Shown in pieces: positions 60,787 through 64,000 of a stretch of 64,000 nt of DNA. The stretch is from Pseudomonas oleovorans subsp. oleovorans (GTDB taxonomy: Bacteria; Pseudomonadota; Gammaproteobacteria; Pseudomonadales; Pseudomonadaceae). Position 1 is the stretch's first letter, and each line of letters starts with the position of its first letter. A model generated the notes under the pieces. That model was not told where the DNA came from, ran no database searches, and saw nothing but the letters and a program-made list of their open reading frames with translations. The position numbers and the translations under genes were made by a program. The DNA is taken from assembly GCF_002197815.1 (NCBI RefSeq), contig NZ_NIUB01000007.1, positions 102,755 through 166,754 on the forward strand, read 5' to 3'.

Positions 60787-63387
60787 GTGCTTGAAGCCTA
60801 TCGCAAACACGTAGCAGAGCGTGCCGCTCAGGGTATCGTGCCCCAGCCGCTGAACGCCGAACAAACCGCAGGCCTGGTCGAGCTGCTGAAAAACCCGCCG
60901 GCTGGCGAAGAAGAATTCCTCGTAGACCTGATCACCAACCGCGTACCGCCAGGTGTGGACGAAGCGGCCTACGTCAAGGCCGGTTTCCTCTCCGCCGTCG
61001 CCAAAGGCGAAGCCACCTCTCCGCTGATCAGCAAACAGCGTGCTGTCGAACTGCTCGGCACCATGCAGGGCGGCTATAACATTGCCACTCTGGTGGAACT
61101 GCTGGACGATGCCGAGCTGGGCGCAGTTGCAGCCGAGCAGCTCAAGCACACTCTGCTGATGTTCGACGCCTTCCATGACGTAGCCGAGAAGGCTAAGTCA
61201 GGCAACGTCAACGCCAAGGCCGTACTGCAGTCCTGGGCTGACGGCGAGTGGTTCACCAACAAGCCGGCCATCGCCGAGAAATACAGCCTGGCCGTGTTCA
61301 AGGTGCCCGGCGAGACCAACACCGACGACCTCTCCCCGGCTCCTGACGCTTGGTCGCGCCCCGACATCCCGCTGCACGCATTGGCCATGCTGAAGATGCC
61401 CCGTGATGGTATCACCCCCGATCAGCCGGGCTCCATCGGCCCACTGAAGCAAATCGAAGAAATCAAGGCCAAGGGCTTCCCGGTTGCCTACGTCGGCGAC
61501 GTGGTCGGTACTGGCTCCTCGCGCAAATCCGCCACCAACTCGGTGCTGTGGTTCTTTGGTGACGACATTCCGTACGTTCCGAACAAGCGCGCAGGCGGCT
61601 TCTGCTTCGGCACCAAAATCGCCCCGATCTTCTACAACACCATGGAAGACGCCGGCGCCCTGCCGATCGAGTTCGATGTGTCGAACATCAACATGGGCGA
61701 CGTGATCGACGTCTATCCGTTTGCCGGCAAAGTTTGCAAGCACGGCACCGACGACGTCATCACCACCTTCGAACTGAAGACCCCGGTACTGCTCGACGAA
61801 GTCCGCGCTGGTGGCCGTATCCCGCTGATCATCGGCCGCGGCCTGACCGAGAAGGCGCGTGCCGAACTGGGCCTGGGTGCTTCCGAGCTGTTCAAGAAGC
61901 CGGATCAGCCTGCTGCCAGCACCAAGGGTTTCACCCTGGCGCAAAAGATGGTCGGCAAGGCCTGCGGCGTCGAAGGCGTCCGTCCGGGCACCTACTGCGA
62001 ACCGAAGATGACCACCGTCGGCTCTCAGGACACCACCGGCCCGATGACCCGTGACGAGCTGAAAGACCTGGCGTGCCTGGGCTTCTCGGCTGACCTGGTG
62101 ATGCAGTCCTTCTGCCATACCGCGGCCTATCCGAAGCCGATCGACGTCACCACCCACCACACCCTGCCGGATTTCATCCGCACCCGTGGCGGCGTGTCCC
62201 TGCGTCCGGGCGACGGCATCATCCACAGCTGGCTGAACCGCATGCTGCTGCCGGACACCGTCGGCACCGGTGGCGACTCGCACACCCGCTTCCCGATCGG
62301 CATCAGCTTCCCGGCCGGCTCCGGCCTGGTCGCCTTCGCCGCCGCCACCGGCGTGATGCCGCTGGACATGCCGGAGTCGGTGCTGGTGCGCTTCAAAGGC
62401 AAGATGCAACCGGGTATCACCCTGCGTGACCTGGTCCATGCCATCCCCTACTACGCCATCCAGAAGGGCCTGCTGACCGTCGAGAAGAAAGGCAAGAAGA
62501 ACATCTTCTCCGGCCGCATCCTCGAGATCGAAGGCCTGGACAACCTGACCGTCGAGCAGGCGTTCGAGCTATCCGACGCCTCCGCCGAGCGTTCGGCTGC
62601 CGGCTGCACCATCAAGCTGCCGGAAGAAGCTATCGCCGAGTACCTGAAATCCAACATCACCCTGCTGCGCTGGATGATCAGCGAAGGCTATGGTGATGCT
62701 CGTACCCTGGAGCGTCGTGCCCAGGCGATGGAAGCCTGGCTGGCCAACCCGGTACTGCTGGAAGCCGACAAGGACGCCGAGTACGCCGAAGTCATCGAGA
62801 TCGATCTGTCCGAAGTCAAGGAGCCGATCCTCTGCGCCCCGAACGACCCGGACGACGCCCGCCTGCTGTCCACCGTGGCCGGCGACAAGATCGACGAAGT
62901 GTTCATCGGTTCGTGCATGACCAACATCGGTCACTTCCGTGCTGCCGGCAAGCTGCTTGACAAGGTCAAGGGCGGTATCCCGACGCGCCTGTGGCTGTCG
63001 CCGCCGACCAAGATGGATGCCCACCAGCTGACCGAGGAAGGCTACTACGGTATCTACGGCAAGGCCGGTGCACGCATGGAGATGCCGGGCTGCTCACTGT
63101 GCATGGGTAACCAAGCGCGCGTCGCTGCCAACTCCACCGTGGTATCGACCTCCACCCGTAACTTCCCCAACCGTCTGGGCGATGGCGCCAACGTGTATCT
63201 GGCCTCTGCCGAACTGGCTGCGGTCGCCTCGATTCTCGGCAAACTGCCGACCGTCGAGGAGTACATGGCCTACGCCAAGGATATCGACAGCATGGCTGGC
63301 GACATCTACCGCTACCTGAGCTTCGACCAGATCGCCGACTTCCGCGAAGCGGCGGCCAACGCCAAGATCCCGGTCGTTCAGGCCTGA
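60787..63387 (+). CDS. acnB: aconitate hydratase B
   Basis: The 866-aa bifunctional aconitase/2-methylisocitrate dehydratase interconverts citrate and isocitrate in the TCA cycle. The swivelling domain order is that of AcnB (HEAT-like start [17 protein letters not shown]). [4Fe-4S] cysteines are in [12 protein letters not shown] (near 709) and [10 protein letters not shown] (near 768-772). The start is a GTG at 60787 with AGGG eight bases before it; the in-frame ATG further upstream has no conserved residues. Under iron limitation pseudomonads repress this gene through PrrF sRNAs, from general knowledge. Confidence 0.95.
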   Translation: MLEAYRKHVAERAAQGIVPQPLNAEQTAGLVELLKNPPAGEEEFLVDLITNRVPPGVDEAAYVKAGFLSAVAKGEATSPLISKQRAVELLGTMQGGYNIATLVELLDDAELGAVAAEQLKHTLLMFDAFHDVAEKAKSGNVNAKAVLQSWADGEWFTNKPAIAEKYSLAVFKVPGETNTDDLSPAPDAWSRPDIPLHALAMLKMPRDGITPDQPGSIGPLKQIEEIKAKGFPVAYVGDVVGTGSSRKSATNSVLWFFGDDIPYVPNKRAGGFCFGTKIAPIFYNTMEDAGALPIEFDVSNINMGDVIDVYPFAGKVCKHGTDDVITTFELKTPVLLDEVRAGGRIPLIIGRGLTEKARAELGLGASELFKKPDQPAASTKGFTLAQKMVGKACGVEGVRPGTYCEPKMTTVGSQDTTGPMTRDELKDLACLGFSADLVMQSFCHTAAYPKPIDVTTHHTLPDFIRTRGGVSLRPGDGIIHSWLNRMLLPDTVGTGGDSHTRFPIGISFPAGSGLVAFAAATGVMPLDMPESVLVRFKGKMQPGITLRDLVHAIPYYAIQKGLLTVEKKGKKNIFSGRILEIEGLDNLTVEQAFELSDASAERSAAGCTIKLPEEAIAEYLKSNITLLRWMISEGYGDARTLERRAQAMEAWLANPVLLEADKDAEYAEVIEIDLSEVKEPILCAPNDPDDARLLSTVAGDKIDEVFIGSCMTNIGHFRAAGKLLDKVKGGIPTRLWLSPPTKMDAHQLTEEGYYGIYGKAGARMEMPGCSLCMGNQARVAANSTVVSTSTRNFPNRLGDGANVYLASAELAAVASILGKLPTVEEYMAYAKDIDSMAGDIYRYLSFDQIADFREAAANAKIPVVQA

Positions 63388-63404
63388 TCCAAGCGTTACA
63401 AAGG

Positions 63405-63430
63405 AGCCCCGCCTAGTGCGGGGCTTTTTT
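63405..63430 (+). terminator. terminator of acnB
   Basis: AGCCCCGC and GCGGGGCT form an 8-bp stem around CTAGT, followed by TTTTTT. Seventeen bases after the acnB stop. Confidence 0.93.
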
Positions 63431-63564
63431 ATGGGTTCTTTGCACAGTTTGGGGAAAGTGCGAATTGACTCCGGACTGGCAAATTTGTGTTTTCTGTACG
63501 CAGCGCTATTTATCTTCGGGCAACGATCATTGGCGTGGCGATCTTTCGTCTTGGTTTCGCCCCT
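63431..63564. other. unassigned stretch before the istA fragment
   Basis: I see no gene, terminal repeat or RNA here. It probably contains the junction between chromosomal sequence and the truncated insertion sequence. Confidence 0.4.
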
Positions 63565-64000
63565 CACTACCGAGCCTGGCAGGGCAAGTTGGACGTGGTG
63601 ATGCGTCAGGAGCACCGCGTCGGCGAGAAGCTGTTCGTCGACTATGCTGGCCAGACGGTGCCGGTTATCGATCGCCACAGCGGCGAGATCCGCCAGGCGC
63701 AGGTGTTCGTCGCGGTGCTTGGCGCGTCCAGCTACACCTTCGCCGAAGCCAGCTGGTCGCAGCAGCTGCCGGACTGGCTGGGCTCGCATACCCGTTGCTT
63801 CGCCTTCCTCGGCGGCGTGCCGGAGATCGTGGTGCCGGACAACCTGCGCAGCGCGGTGAGCAAGGCCCATCGTTACGAGCCGGACATCAACCCCAGCTAC
63901 CGCGATCTGGCCGAGCACTATGGCGTGGCGGTGGTGCCGGCGCGGGCACGCAAACCGCGCGACAAGGCCAAGGCCGAAGTCGGCGTGCAGGTGGTCGAGC
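63565..64000 (+). mobile_element. istA: IS21-family transposase (IstA) fragment, 5' truncated, running off the window
   Basis: From about 63565 the frame reads [20 protein letters not shown], then [20 protein letters not shown] with the first DDE-type aspartate and [12 protein letters not shown] with the second, an rve integrase core as in IS21 IstA. The N-terminal HTH and upstream part are absent; the sequence before the fragment is not IstA-like. The 3' part with the catalytic glutamate and istB would lie beyond the window. Confidence 0.85.

Noticed and set aside
61198..62439. 413-codon minus-strand open frame
   Set aside because: Opposite acnB; no recognisable motif and no ribosome site.
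63416..63601. 61-codon open frame after acnB
   Set aside because: It starts inside the terminator hairpin, is in a different frame from istA, and shows no motif.

Overview
The window reads as chromosome of a gamma-proteobacterium, very probably Pseudomonas (perhaps the mendocina/oleovorans/alcaligenes side of the genus; this is an inference). The evidence is high GC, Pseudomonas-type REP palindromes (TGTAGGAGC...GCTCCTACA), the colR-colS-warA-warB order, a fabA-fabB pair beside a hybrid-kinase remnant, and a gpsA/sixA/acyl-CoA synthetase/thioesterase neighbourhood. The core genes most useful for placement are gpsA, fabA, fabB, htpG, brnQ, cysS, glnS, ppiB, lpxH, miaE and acnB.

Layout. 1-11 kb: patatin 3' end, a short HlyD-like gene, an AI-2E-type exporter, a DUF4892 protein, two alpha/beta hydrolases, a LysE exporter, a nonsense-interrupted AraC regulator, a hotdog thioesterase with an acyl-CoA synthetase, sixA, and gpsA. 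11.2-14.2 kb: a badly decayed hybrid sensor kinase, then fabAB. 14.2-17 kb: a chemoreceptor, a lipoprotein and a periplasmic dual-specificity phosphatase. 17-23.7 kb: an LtaS-type sulfatase/phosphotransferase and a frameshifted PAP2 gene, divergent from colR-colS-warA-warB-dgkA. Two nearly identical 30-bp boxes sit 56 nt from the sulfatase and warA starts. 24.2-35.3 kb: an accessory island with a SNF2-type helicase, a Fic protein, a large adenine methyltransferase and a type III-like Res helicase/nuclease. 35.3-45.4 kb: an amidohydrolase, a soluble chemoreceptor-like protein, OsmC, pirin, a dienelactone hydrolase, an HD-GYP regulator and an MHYT/PAS hybrid kinase broken at a G8 tract. 45.5-57.7 kb: htpG and mostly housekeeping genes. 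57.7-63.4 kb: a repeat-rich gap, miaE, an Anr-box-driven universal stress protein, a DUF1289 gene and acnB. 63.6-64 kb: an IS21-type istA fragment running off the window.

The most striking object is the methyltransferase gene at 28639-31979. It carries exactly 15 copies of the octamer CAGCAACT (29531-29650) inside the reading frame, and the two halves of the gene are out of frame at this copy number. Fourteen or seventeen copies would restore one protein of about 1110-1118 aa. This has the form of a slipped-strand phase-variable type III-like restriction-modification or phasevarion switch, caught in the OFF state, next to a SNF2 helicase and a Fic protein.

A second theme is the number of disrupted genes: AraC (in-frame TAA), the hybrid kinase before fabA (several lesions), PAP2 (10-bp duplication), the MHYT kinase (G8), MAPEG (two frameshifts) and a small secreted-protein remnant. 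Some could be sequence errors, but the PAP2 duplication and the multi-lesion kinase look like true decay.
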